Below are positions 26,284-35,179 of a DNA stretch of 56,314 nt, one piece after another. Numbering within the stretch: position 1 is the stretch's first letter; each line of letters starts with the position of its first letter. Source of the DNA: Halanaerobium congolense. Its GTDB lineage: Bacteria > Bacillota > Halanaerobiia > Halanaerobiales > Halanaerobiaceae. The stretch covers positions 1 to 56,314 of the forward strand of contig NZ_SOEF01000021.1 of the NCBI RefSeq assembly GCF_004366375.1. Reading direction: 5' to 3'. The position numbers and the translations under genes were made by a program. The notes below the pieces were generated by a model that made no database searches, was not told where the DNA came from, and worked only from the letters and a program-made list of their open reading frames with translations.

Positions 26284-26537
26284 TAATTGGCCTTGCTGTA
26301 TTTTTCTCTGTTTTGTCTTTTATTGTATCTTATCGAGTAGTAATCGGGCCTACAATCACAGATAGGCTAATTGGCGCTGATACAATAGGTATTTTTATGT
26401 CAATGGTGATGCTGATGATTGCTTTGGAATATGATATGTTTTTATTAGTTGATATAGTATTGGCATATGCAGTGCTGCTTTTTATTGATATGTTAATTTA
26501 TGCTAAATACTTTGAACACGGGGAGCTGTATAGATAA
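26280..26537 (+). CDS. mrpF: Antiporter subunit MrpF
   Basis: An 85-residue three-helix protein with the MrpF signature RVVIGPTITDRLIGADTIG. It overlaps mrpE by 4 bases and mrpG by 1, which indicates coupled translation. It is a structural subunit of the Mrp complex in the inner membrane. Confidence 0.92.
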   Translation: MIIGLAVFFSVLSFIVSYRVVIGPTITDRLIGADTIGIFMSMVMLMIALEYDMFLLVDIVLAYAVLLFIDMLIYAKYFEHGELYR

Positions 26538-26890
26538 TGACAATTAGATTAATATTCTCCTATTTTTTTATGGTATCAAGTGCAGCTTTTGCTGTGGTAA
26601 CTGTCTTGGGACTTTTACGTTTCCCGGATGTTTATACTAGAATGCATGCGGCAGCTGTGGTTTTAACAATGTCTGCTGTTTTAATGTCAATTGGAACTGC
26701 AATTTATGTCTGGGAATTTTTCTTGAGTATCAAAATTATGATGATTGGACTCTTTTTTCTATTTTCTAATCCGATGGCAACACATGCTATCGCACGTGCA
26801 TCTTATAAGAGAAAAATTGCTCTACCAAAAGAATATGAGATCGATGCCTATTCTGAATATTTAGGGAGAGATTCCGATGAACATTCTTGA
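26537..26890 (+). CDS. mrpG: Antiporter subunit MrpG
   Basis: A 117-residue MrpG/PhaG subunit with three membrane helices and the conserved GLLRFPDVYTRMHAA motif and NPMATHAIARA end. It overlaps the next gene by 14 bases. Confidence 0.92.
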   Translation: MTIRLIFSYFFMVSSAAFAVVTVLGLLRFPDVYTRMHAAAVVLTMSAVLMSIGTAIYVWEFFLSIKIMMIGLFFLFSNPMATHAIARASYKRKIALPKEYEIDAYSEYLGRDSDEHS

Positions 26891-27119
26891 GATAATTTTA
26901 TTAATTTTCTTAGTTTTTTCAGCTGTAATGACTGTTCGTTTTGATGAGGAATTGATATCAATAATTTTTTTATCTATATTTTCTTTGATTTTAACTGCAT
27001 TATATTTACTGCATAAAGCAGCAGATGTTGCTTTAGCAGAAGCAGTAATTGGTGCTGGTTTGAATACAGCTATTTTTATGAGTGCTATCAGTCAGATCAG
27101 ACATAGTGATTCCGACTGA
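26877..27119 (+). CDS. DUF4040 / MbhD-like antiporter subunit
   Basis: An 80-residue, three-helix DUF4040 protein equivalent to MbhD of archaeal membrane hydrogenases and to part of the C-terminal region of MrpA. The VALAEAVIGAGLNTAIF motif is diagnostic. Having it as a separate gene places this operon in the Mbh-like or split-MrpA class rather than the Bacillus type. It overlaps mrpG by 14 bases. Confidence 0.85.
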   Translation: MNILEIILLIFLVFSAVMTVRFDEELISIIFLSIFSLILTALYLLHKAADVALAEAVIGAGLNTAIFMSAISQIRHSDSD

Positions 27120-27142
27120 AAGTTCAGCTGGAGGTGTAAATA

Positions 27143-27862
27143 ATGAACAAATTAGTGAAAAAAACTTTAATTACGGCAGTTTTGGCTGCTGCTGCTTTTG
27201 CTCTTTATTATAATTTTTCTTTGCTGCCTGGATATCAAGACCTAGAAAAAGGTATTTCAGATTATATCATTACTTATGGTCTGCATGACACTGGGTCGCT
27301 TAATTTGATTACAGCAGTTCTCTATGATTACAGAGCCTTTGACTCCTTAGGAGAAAGTACTGTTATTTTTGGAGCTGTAAGTGGAATTGTTTTAATTTTA
27401 TCCCGCAAGATGCTGCCCGTTTCCTCAAAGGGTCTTTCTTTTATTGTTAAGCGAACCTTAGGAATTATGACTCCTTTTATTGCTTTATTTGGTTTTTATG
27501 TAATTACTCACGGTCATTTAAGCCCTGGGGGAGGATTTCAGGGAGGAGTAATCTTAGCAGCTATTTCAATAATTTTTAGTATTGTTTATGGTAGTGCCTT
27601 TGACTATAGGCGCTATAGTCCCCAAACTAAAACTGTTTTAGAAACTGGTGGGGCTTTAACTTTTTTGGTGATTGGACTTGCTGGAATAGTTATGGAAGGT
27701 GCATTTCTAAAAAATCTGGGTTTTTTAACTGCAGAGAGAGGAACATTAATTTCTGCTGGAAGTATTCCTTATATTAATATTGGAGTTGGTTTTAAAGTTG
27801 GAGCCGGATTAGCGATTATTTTTTATAGTATGATTCAAAAAACTTTTGAGGAGGATTTTTAA
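27143..27862 (+). CDS. mrpB: Antiporter subunit MrpB (MnhB domain, MbhE/F-like)
   Basis: A 239-residue membrane protein. The C-terminal MnhB domain (about 110-235) has the motif HGHLSPGGGFQGGVILAA. An N-terminal extension with further helices corresponds to the MbhE-type part usually carried by MrpA. GGAGGTG precedes the ATG, and the stop overlaps the mrpC start (TAATG). Confidence 0.9.
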   Translation: MNKLVKKTLITAVLAAAAFALYYNFSLLPGYQDLEKGISDYIITYGLHDTGSLNLITAVLYDYRAFDSLGESTVIFGAVSGIVLILSRKMLPVSSKGLSFIVKRTLGIMTPFIALFGFYVITHGHLSPGGGFQGGVILAAISIIFSIVYGSAFDYRRYSPQTKTVLETGGALTFLVIGLAGIVMEGAFLKNLGFLTAERGTLISAGSIPYINIGVGFKVGAGLAIIFYSMIQKTFEEDF

Positions 27863-28197
27863 TGCTAACTAATTTAATTTTTATTATCCTCTTTATGCTG
27901 GGCTTTTATGCCTTAATAATGAAAACAAATTTGATCAAAAATGTGATTGGGCTCAACTTAATGGAAGCAGCTATTTTTTTCTGGGTTATTTCTTTTTCAG
28001 ATATCGGTGGTGAGGTTTCAATTCACAAATTTGGTGAAACTATGGGGAAATTTAATGACCCTGTACCTCAGGCTTTAACTCTAACCGGGATTGTAATTGG
28101 AGCTAGTACTGCTGCTTTGCTTTTGACACTGATCATTGAATTAAATAAGTTTAGTGGAACTATTGATCGGGATCAAATAGAGGAGTTGAATGACTGA
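27862..28197 (+). CDS. mrpC: Antiporter subunit MrpC (NuoK-like)
   Basis: A 111-residue, three-helix NuoK homologue. It carries GLNLMEAAIFFW (with the membrane-buried Glu) and DPVPQALTLTGIVIGASTAA, both typical of MrpC. It overlaps mrpB and the first mrpD-like gene by 1 base each. Confidence 0.93.
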   Translation: MLTNLIFIILFMLGFYALIMKTNLIKNVIGLNLMEAAIFFWVISFSDIGGEVSIHKFGETMGKFNDPVPQALTLTGIVIGASTAALLLTLIIELNKFSGTIDRDQIEELND

Positions 28198-29732
28198 TGA
28201 GCTTGATGAATATTGAGTTAATCCTTTTAACTGTTCTTCCAGTACTGATAGCAGTTTTTATGTGCTTCAGCACTAATTTTAATCGCCATTCCCGGAATTT
28301 TATAGCTGTTATGGGAGTTGGAATTGAGCTGGCTCTTGTTATTTCATTATTTGTCTTAAATTTTGAGGCTGTTAAAAATTCTAATTTTTTTCTGCAGTAT
28401 ACTTTAGGCTATACTGATACACCATTTGTGATCAACCTGGCGATGGATAACTTGAGTTTGTTTTTTTCTTTAATCGTTACTTCAGCAATTTTTTTGATAG
28501 TTATTTTTTCAACTCAATACATAACCGCTAAGGAAAATATATATTTTGCTTTATTTTTTTTAGTACTTGCTTCAATTCAGGGCAGCATTTTAACTGCTGA
28601 TCTATTTACTCTCTATCTTTTTATTGAGGCAATTACAATTTTTACTACTCCATTGATTTCTTTCGAAAAAACTGAAGAAACAACTAGAGCTGCAATGCAG
28701 TATTTGTTTTATGGAATCACCGGGGGAGTATTTTTCTTTATAAGTATGATTTTAATTTATTTTAATTTGGGAACTTTAAAAATGGCTGCAGTTGCTGAAT
28801 CATTTGCTTTAATCTCAACCCCAATGCAGCTGACAATTATTATTTTCTTTTTACTTGCTTTAATAATTAAGCTTGGTATTTTCCCAATTCATTTTTGGCT
28901 GCCTCGGGCCCACAGTGCCTGTCCAGCACCCATCAGTGCTCTTTTATCAGGGGTTTTATTGAAAGTTTATTTATATATATTTATGAGATTATTTTGGACA
29001 ATGATTGCCTTTGATTTTTTAGTAGAGCTGCACTTAAGTGACTTTGTTTTGAATCTCGCTTTGGTTTCCAGTTTAATTGGACATGTTTTTGCTCTGCAGG
29101 CTGATGATTTAAAGAAAATGCTTGCTTATTCGAGTATCGGCCATATTGGAATGATTCTGGCTGTGCTGCTTTTAAACACTGAGGCAGCCTTTTATGGCGG
29201 CCTGCTGCATATCACTGCCCATTTAATGATGAAGTCCGGACTCTTTTTAAGCAGTGGTTATCTGCTCCAGACAACTTTATCACACAATATCAATGATTTA
29301 AGGGGTATTGGTCATACAAATCGTCTGGTTTTTGCAGCTTTTATCATAATTTGTCTGGGAACAATTGGGATGCCGCCGTTGATTGGTTTTGTCAGTAAAT
29401 GGTATGTGCTCTTAGCTTTTTTAAAAGCCAGACATTTTTTTGGAGCTTTTGTCGCTGCAGCTGGGAGTATAATAGCTTTAATATATTATCTCCGCTATAT
29501 TTCCCATGCTTATGAGACAGTAAAAGAGGATGGAAAGTCAATCAAGGAAGAGCTTCTTTCTTTGAAAGGATTTTTCAGCTCTACTAATAAAATGAAAAGT
29601 GTAATTTATATTTTTACAATTTTAATTATTATTTTTGGTCTGGGTTTTAAAATTTTAGAAATGCCGATTAATACAGCAATTTTTGAGCTTTTGAATCCGG
29701 AAAAATATATTGAGCTTGTTCTGGGAGGTTGA
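28197..29732 (+). CDS. mrpD: MrpD-like proton/sodium-pumping subunit, copy 1
   Basis: A 511-residue, about 14-helix member of the ND2/ND4/ND5 (proton_antipo_M) family. Key pumping residues are present: the TM5-type Glu in LYLFIEAITI and the Lys in LIIKLGIFPIHFWLP, followed by PAPISALLSG and SSIGHIGMI. It ends ...YIELVLGG, as does the next gene, with which it shares length and many motifs, so a tandem duplication is likely. The start overlaps the mrpC stop. Confidence 0.92.
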   Translation: MSLMNIELILLTVLPVLIAVFMCFSTNFNRHSRNFIAVMGVGIELALVISLFVLNFEAVKNSNFFLQYTLGYTDTPFVINLAMDNLSLFFSLIVTSAIFLIVIFSTQYITAKENIYFALFFLVLASIQGSILTADLFTLYLFIEAITIFTTPLISFEKTEETTRAAMQYLFYGITGGVFFFISMILIYFNLGTLKMAAVAESFALISTPMQLTIIIFFLLALIIKLGIFPIHFWLPRAHSACPAPISALLSGVLLKVYLYIFMRLFWTMIAFDFLVELHLSDFVLNLALVSSLIGHVFALQADDLKKMLAYSSIGHIGMILAVLLLNTEAAFYGGLLHITAHLMMKSGLFLSSGYLLQTTLSHNINDLRGIGHTNRLVFAAFIIICLGTIGMPPLIGFVSKWYVLLAFLKARHFFGAFVAAAGSIIALIYYLRYISHAYETVKEDGKSIKEELLSLKGFFSSTNKMKSVIYIFTILIIIFGLGFKILEMPINTAIFELLNPEKYIELVLGG

Positions 29733-29735
29733 TTG

Positions 29736-31268
29736 ATGGATATTAAAATTTTATTTTTGATTTTAGTTCCTCTAGGTACGGCCTTTTTAATACCATTAAT
29801 AGACTTAATTAATGCTAAATTAAGGCGTTTTTTCGTTTTGCTTGGAGTTTTACTGGAATCATATTTAATTATAACTATCATAACTGGTAATTTAGATAAT
29901 TTTAGAAATGGAGATTTTTTCCTGCAGTATTTTCTGGGAGGCTGGCGTCCTCCTTTAGGAATTACACTGGCAATGGATGGTCTAAGCCTTTTGTTTGTTG
30001 TGATAACTGCTGTCAGTCTTTTTCTGGTAGTGATTTATTCTATAGGTTATATCGGCCACCACGAAGGTAAATACTATGTGCTTTATTTTTTGATTGCAGC
30101 CGCTTCAATGGGCGCGTTATTAACAGCAGATTTATTTAATATTTATGTGTTTATAGAGATGCTGACTATAACATCTGGTGCTTTAATAGGTTTTAAAAGA
30201 AGCGAAGAGGCTAGTGCTGCTGCAATAAAATATCTAATTTATAATGTTTTAGCAGGTTTATTATTTTTCTTGGGAGTATTAGTAGTTTATTTCAATTTAG
30301 GAACTTTAAATATGGCTGCAGTAGCTCAAAATTTTGCTGATTTAGAAAGTGGAATTCAGCTCTTTATTTCTGCTATATTTTTGACTTCTATTTTAATTAA
30401 AATGGGTATTTTCCCATTTTTATTCTGGCTTCCTAAAAGTTATGATACAGCACCATCACCCGTTACAGCTGTTTTATCAGGTATTCTATCCAAAGTTTAT
30501 TTGTATATTTTTATTAGGATTTTCTGGACTGTAATTGGTTTTGAGGTAATTACTTCTTTGAATTTAAATATATTTTTAATTGATTTAGCTTTATTCTCAT
30601 CTTTTTTAGGTCATGTTTTTGCCCTGCAGTCTAATAATATTAAACGTCTTCTGGGTTATTCAAGTATTGGTCATATTGGAATGATTACGGCTGTTATTTT
30701 ATTAAACACAGAAGCTGGATTTTATGGAGGAATACTCCATATAATAAGTCATATGTTTATGAAAGCAGGATTATTTGTAGCCTGTGGTTATCTGCTGCAG
30801 TACACAAGATCTCATGCCTATGGAGATTTTAAAGGGGTGGGGCTTAGAAATAAGTCAGTATTTATTGCCTTTATCGCTTTATTATTAAGTATGATCGGTA
30901 TGCCGCCGCTTTTAGGTTTTGCAAGTAAATGGTATGTCTTAATGGCCTTTTTGGAAGCCCGCAGTTATTTTGGGGCCTTTATAGTAATTTTTGGTAGTTT
31001 AACTGCTGTAATTTATTATCTGCGCTATATAGCCAAAGGTTTTGAAGAGGTAAAACTAACAGAAGACGATTTAAAGGAAGAGGTATTCAGCAGGCCCTTA
31101 CTTTCAGTTTTATACAGAGAAAAAATTGTAAGTTTTATTACTTATACCTATGCTGCCATAATTATAGGTTTTGGGGTAGGTTTTAGATTTTTTGATTTAC
31201 CTTTAAAAATGTCAATTAATAGTATTATGAATGTTGAGCGATATATAGAATTAGTGTTAGGAGGCTAA
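29736..31268 (+). CDS. MrpD-like proton/sodium-pumping subunit, copy 2
   Basis: A 510-residue paralogue of the preceding subunit. The same landmarks occur in the same order: VFIEMLTI, LIKMGIFPFLFWLP, TAVLSGILSKVYLY, SSIGHIGMI and the end YIELVLGG. I chose the ATG at 29736, 7 bases after GGGAGG; a TTG directly before it is less likely. This copy has PKSYDTAPSP where copy 1 has PRAHSACPAP, so the two channels may differ in ion or partner. Confidence 0.92.
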   Translation: MDIKILFLILVPLGTAFLIPLIDLINAKLRRFFVLLGVLLESYLIITIITGNLDNFRNGDFFLQYFLGGWRPPLGITLAMDGLSLLFVVITAVSLFLVVIYSIGYIGHHEGKYYVLYFLIAAASMGALLTADLFNIYVFIEMLTITSGALIGFKRSEEASAAAIKYLIYNVLAGLLFFLGVLVVYFNLGTLNMAAVAQNFADLESGIQLFISAIFLTSILIKMGIFPFLFWLPKSYDTAPSPVTAVLSGILSKVYLYIFIRIFWTVIGFEVITSLNLNIFLIDLALFSSFLGHVFALQSNNIKRLLGYSSIGHIGMITAVILLNTEAGFYGGILHIISHMFMKAGLFVACGYLLQYTRSHAYGDFKGVGLRNKSVFIAFIALLLSMIGMPPLLGFASKWYVLMAFLEARSYFGAFIVIFGSLTAVIYYLRYIAKGFEEVKLTEDDLKEEVFSRPLLSVLYREKIVSFITYTYAAIIIGFGVGFRFFDLPLKMSINSIMNVERYIELVLGG

Positions 31269-31271
31269 ACT

Positions 31272-32813
31272 ATGGCTGTTATTTGGCAGCAGTTTCTTGC
31301 AGGTTTTCAATTTGATAGTTATTTTCCACTGCTGGCTGAAGTAGGAGTTATTTTAACTCTGATGACAGCTTTAGCGGCCTGGAATTATATAAAAGAAAAT
31401 AAGTTTTGGTATTACAGTTTAACAGTACTTTATCTGCTTAGTGCCTTAGTTGTAATTTTAACTACAGACTGGTTTTTCTTTCTTTTTGCCTGGGAACTAG
31501 TAACTTTAACAACATCCTTTATGCTTGCCTGGAGTGACTGGAAACTTGTCCGACAATATTTTGTGATCCAGTTCAGCGGCAGCAGTATCCTGCTTTTTGG
31601 AGCACTAGCTGCAAATGCTTTTGGCTATTCTCAAATTGGAGCAATTGATTCTGTTCCCCTGCAGTTTATTTTGATTATGGGTATCGGAATGAAGAGCGGT
31701 CTCTTTTTATTTCATTTCTGGCTGCCCCCAATTCATTCGGAGGCTCCAGCTCCGGTAAGTGCTATTTTATCAGGGTGGGTTGTTAAACTCGGCTATATAT
31801 TCTTACTTAAAATAATACCAATGGAAAGTGGGAATACATTTCTCTTTTTGATTGGCTTAGCAATGATAGTTTATGCGGGCTGGCAGGCACTGCGCTCTGC
31901 TGATTTGAAAATTATGCTTGCTTATTCAACAGTTAGTCAGTTAGGATTTATTGCACTGGCTATTGGTACTGGTGGGAAATATGCTTTTTATGGAGCGGTA
32001 TTACATATTATTGCCCATGGATTTGCAAAAACAACCTTATTTATCAGCAGCGGTATCTGGCAGAAAGAATACGGAAGCCGGATTATTTATGATTTTAAAG
32101 ATGCGATCAGCCGCAGGCCTGTAACCTCGGCAGCAGCAATTATGAGTCTTGCTTCCCTGGGAGCCGTAGTTTTCACAGCTGGATATAAAAGTAAATACTT
32201 AATAAAGTCTGCTCAGACACCAGGTATCTTAGTGACAGCAGTCTTCTTTTTACTCGGATTTTTAAGCTTTTTATATGCGGCTCGAGTTATTTATTGGATT
32301 TTTATAAAAGATCAGGATTATAGCAATTTTCTCAGTGATTTAAAACATGGATTTAACCACTATCAGATTTACACGGCAGATGTGCTGGCTTTGATTACCG
32401 GAACATTAGGGATTATAGTTGTCAGTTTTTGGCCGGAGATGCCAGCTGGTGTTTTAGCCAGCCTGGCAGATAAAGATTTTCATCTGATCAGCGGTTTGAG
32501 GGATAGTTTAATTTATTTGGCTCTGGCTGCTTACCTTTTTGTTAATAATAATGGCTTTAAGATTAAAGTGAGGGATAATTTATCTTTAGAAAATTATCTG
32601 CAGGCTTTTTTAAATTTTGTTTATGGTTTAAGCCGCAAAAGTGTTAAGTTTGATACAGAAAAGATTTTTGAAGCATTTTTCTACAATGCTATCTTTAATG
32701 CTTCTAAAAAGCTGTATAATTTAGTCTATCAGGATTTTACTATACAGCTGCTTTGGATTCCAATTTTTATGACTGTGCTTTTACTCTGGCAGCAGATTTA
32801 TGCATATTTTTAA
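31272..32813 (+). CDS. Third ND5/MrpA-like antiporter subunit
   Basis: A 513-residue proton_antipo_M protein that is more divergent than the two before it and closer to the MrpA/NuoL N-terminal part. It has FAWELVTLTTSF (TM5 Glu), MGIGMKSGLFLFHFWLPP (Lys), HSEAPAPVSAILSG and STVSQLGFI. A C-terminal hydrophilic stretch and last helix (about 490-510) may act as a lateral arm. It lacks the long MrpA C-terminus, whose functions are provided by the DUF4040 and MnhB genes. AGGAGG precedes the ATG. It is the last gene of the operon. Confidence 0.9.
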   Translation: MAVIWQQFLAGFQFDSYFPLLAEVGVILTLMTALAAWNYIKENKFWYYSLTVLYLLSALVVILTTDWFFFLFAWELVTLTTSFMLAWSDWKLVRQYFVIQFSGSSILLFGALAANAFGYSQIGAIDSVPLQFILIMGIGMKSGLFLFHFWLPPIHSEAPAPVSAILSGWVVKLGYIFLLKIIPMESGNTFLFLIGLAMIVYAGWQALRSADLKIMLAYSTVSQLGFIALAIGTGGKYAFYGAVLHIIAHGFAKTTLFISSGIWQKEYGSRIIYDFKDAISRRPVTSAAAIMSLASLGAVVFTAGYKSKYLIKSAQTPGILVTAVFFLLGFLSFLYAARVIYWIFIKDQDYSNFLSDLKHGFNHYQIYTADVLALITGTLGIIVVSFWPEMPAGVLASLADKDFHLISGLRDSLIYLALAAYLFVNNNGFKIKVRDNLSLENYLQAFLNFVYGLSRKSVKFDTEKIFEAFFYNAIFNASKKLYNLVYQDFTIQLLWIPIFMTVLLLWQQIYAYF

Positions 32814-32815
32814 AT

Positions 32816-32845
32816 TTGACATTTTTAATTTAATAATGATATTCT
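32816..32845 (+). promoter_or_regulatory. Promoter for the M20 amidohydrolase gene
   Basis: TTGACA (32816-32821), 18 bases, then TATTCT (32840-32845). The -35 is exact consensus. It lies about 50 bases before the start codon, just after the antiporter operon. Confidence 0.55.
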
Positions 32846-32893
32846 TGCGTAAAGCAGAGCTGGGCCTGCTGCCGATTGGAGGATGATTAATTA

Positions 32894-34108
32894 ATGAATG
32901 AACTAGATATAAGTCAAAAAATATTAAATAAAGCTGCAGAAATTGAGCCAAAAATAATTAAAATTAGACATCAGATTCATCAAAATCCTGAACTTTCCTT
33001 TCAAGAAAAGGAAACAGCAGCTTTAGCAGCAGCTGAAATGCATAAATTAGGATTTAAGGTTCGGAAAAATATTTTTGGAACTGGGGTTACAGCTATTTTT
33101 AAAAATTCTAATGCTGAAAACAGTAAAACACTTTTAATTCGGGCTGACATGGATGCACTGCCTGTGCTTGAAAAAAATGACCTTGAATATATTTCTAAGA
33201 ATGAGGGAGTAATGCATGCCTGTGGTCATGATGGGCACACTGCAATTTTGATCGGTACAGCTGTGGTTTTAAAAGAGTTGGCTCAGGAGTTTGAAGGTAA
33301 TCTCAAATTTTTATTTCAGCCGGGAGAGGAGACTTCAGGTGGAGCTGCAGGAATGATTAAAGAAGGAGTGCTTGAAAATCCCCAGGTCGATGCGGCATTG
33401 GGACTTCATCTCTGGGGTAGTACTGCTGAAGGTGTAGTGGAATATAAGAGTGGTCCTTTTATGGCTTCACCTGATCATTTTGATTTAAAAATAATTGGCA
33501 AAGGAGGACATGCTGCCCGGCCTCATAACACTATAGATCCGATTCCAATTGGAGCTGAAATCATTTCTACTCTCCAAAAAATAGTCAGCCGCAGAGTTGA
33601 CCCGCTGGAATCAGCAGTAATTTCTGTCTGTAATTTCGACTCAGGCAGCACCCATAATGTTATTCCAGATACAGCGGTTTTAAAAGCAACTGTTCGCTCT
33701 TTAAAACCTGAAATTAGAAAACAGCTGGCTGCTAATATTGAAAAAGTTATTAAAAATATCTGCGATATTTATGATGCAGATTATGAGTTTGATTATGTTT
33801 TCGGTTATCCACCGGTAATAAATAATTCGGAGATGACGAAGTTATTGTCAGAATCAGCTGCCAAAGTTTTAGGTAAAGATCGGGTTCGTGAAAGAGAAAA
33901 AGCTGAAATGGGAGGAGAAGATTTTTCCTTTTTTGGTGAACAGGTTCCATCAGTATTTTATTTTTTAGGTATTGCTCCTGAGGGAGAAATTATTAACCAT
34001 CACCAGGCTGATTTTAAATTTAATGATTTTGTTTTAAAAGATGGAGTAGCTGTAATGGCTCAAACTGCTCTCGATTTTTTCGCTAATTATCATAAACAGT
34101 CTCAATAA
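32894..34108 (+). CDS. M20-family amidohydrolase
   Basis: A 404-residue M20D metallopeptidase/amidohydrolase (hippurate, N-acyl-amino-acid or IAA-conjugate hydrolase group). It carries the metal-site motifs RADMDALPV, ACGHDGHTAIL and FQPGEE, and the dimerisation-domain motif GKGGHAARPH. It cleaves N-acyl or peptide-like amides in the cytoplasm, with no signal peptide; the natural substrate is unknown. GGAGGATG lies about 10 bases before the ATG. Confidence 0.93.
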   Translation: MNELDISQKILNKAAEIEPKIIKIRHQIHQNPELSFQEKETAALAAAEMHKLGFKVRKNIFGTGVTAIFKNSNAENSKTLLIRADMDALPVLEKNDLEYISKNEGVMHACGHDGHTAILIGTAVVLKELAQEFEGNLKFLFQPGEETSGGAAGMIKEGVLENPQVDAALGLHLWGSTAEGVVEYKSGPFMASPDHFDLKIIGKGGHAARPHNTIDPIPIGAEIISTLQKIVSRRVDPLESAVISVCNFDSGSTHNVIPDTAVLKATVRSLKPEIRKQLAANIEKVIKNICDIYDADYEFDYVFGYPPVINNSEMTKLLSESAAKVLGKDRVREREKAEMGGEDFSFFGEQVPSVFYFLGIAPEGEIINHHQADFKFNDFVLKDGVAVMAQTALDFFANYHKQSQ

Positions 34109-34205
34109 TATAAATTAAAAATCTAAAAACCTCTGCCGGTAAGTAATTTATAGGTGGTTCTTTATTTTAAAATTGCTAAAAAAATGGGGAATAAGGAGTG
34201 GTATA

Positions 34206-35138
34206 ATGAATAGCAATAAAACAATTTTAATAGTTGATGATAGCCAATTTAATATCCAAATTTTAAGTGATATTCTTCAAGAAAAATCATATAAAATTGC
34301 TTTAGCTAAAAGCGGAGAAATGGCATTAGAATTTGTTAAAGCTCAGAAGCCTGATTTAATTTTGCTTGATATTATGATGCCTGATCTAAATGGTTTTGAA
34401 GTCTGTAAATCTCTAAAAAATAATCAAAAAACTGCAAATATTCCGATAATATTTATTAGTGGTCTTGATAAAAGTAAAGATATAGTAAAAGGTTTTCAAG
34501 CTGGGGCGGTAGATTATATTGTTAAACCTTTTCAAAAAGAAGTAGTATTGGCTCGAGTAAATACTCATTTAAAATTAAACGAAACTCAAAAAAAGTTAGA
34601 AAAAACAAATAATGAGTTAAAAAAATTATTAGATGAGGTAAAATATCTTTCTTTTCATGATGAGATGACCGATTTATATAACAGACGTTATTTTGAAAAT
34701 GAGTTAGATAGATTGTCTAATTCACGTCAGCTTCCGATAACTATTTTTGTAGCTGATATAGATAGATTAAAATTTATTAATGATAATTATGGTCATAATA
34801 AAGGTGATCAATATATTAAGGCGGCTGCAGATATTTTAAAAAGATCAACAAGAAGCGAAGATATTGTTGCTAGAATTGGTGGAGATGAATTTGCAATTAT
34901 CTTAACTGAAAGTGGGTTTGAAGCAGCAAAGATTATTTTTGACAGAATAAGAGCTAATGTTATAGAATATAATAATAGAAATCAGCTTGTAGAAAGTTTG
35001 GAAATTTCAATTGGATTTTCAATAAAGGTCAAAGATGATGAAAATATTGATAATATATTTCAACAAGCAGATGAGATGATGTATAATAATAAAGGAAAGA
35101 ATACAACTTTAAAGAAATACAACTTTAGCAGTTATTAA
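34206..35138 (+). CDS. Response regulator with GGDEF diguanylate cyclase domain
   Basis: A 310-residue two-domain protein. The receiver domain (about 5-122) has DD at residues 11-12, the phosphorylation site D55 and Lys in VKPF. A short coiled coil follows (about 122-145), then a GGDEF domain (about 150-305). The active site GGDEF (225-229) and the inhibitory I-site RSED (216-219) are both intact, so it should make c-di-GMP and be product-inhibited. AAGGAG at 34191-34196 sets ATG 34206. No histidine kinase gene is adjacent. Confidence 0.94.
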   Translation: MNSNKTILIVDDSQFNIQILSDILQEKSYKIALAKSGEMALEFVKAQKPDLILLDIMMPDLNGFEVCKSLKNNQKTANIPIIFISGLDKSKDIVKGFQAGAVDYIVKPFQKEVVLARVNTHLKLNETQKKLEKTNNELKKLLDEVKYLSFHDEMTDLYNRRYFENELDRLSNSRQLPITIFVADIDRLKFINDNYGHNKGDQYIKAAADILKRSTRSEDIVARIGGDEFAIILTESGFEAAKIIFDRIRANVIEYNNRNQLVESLEISIGFSIKVKDDENIDNIFQQADEMMYNNKGKNTTLKKYNFSSY

Positions 35139-35179
35139 TTTTAAGTATTGAGTATCGAGCAGAATTGGAGGAAAAAAAG

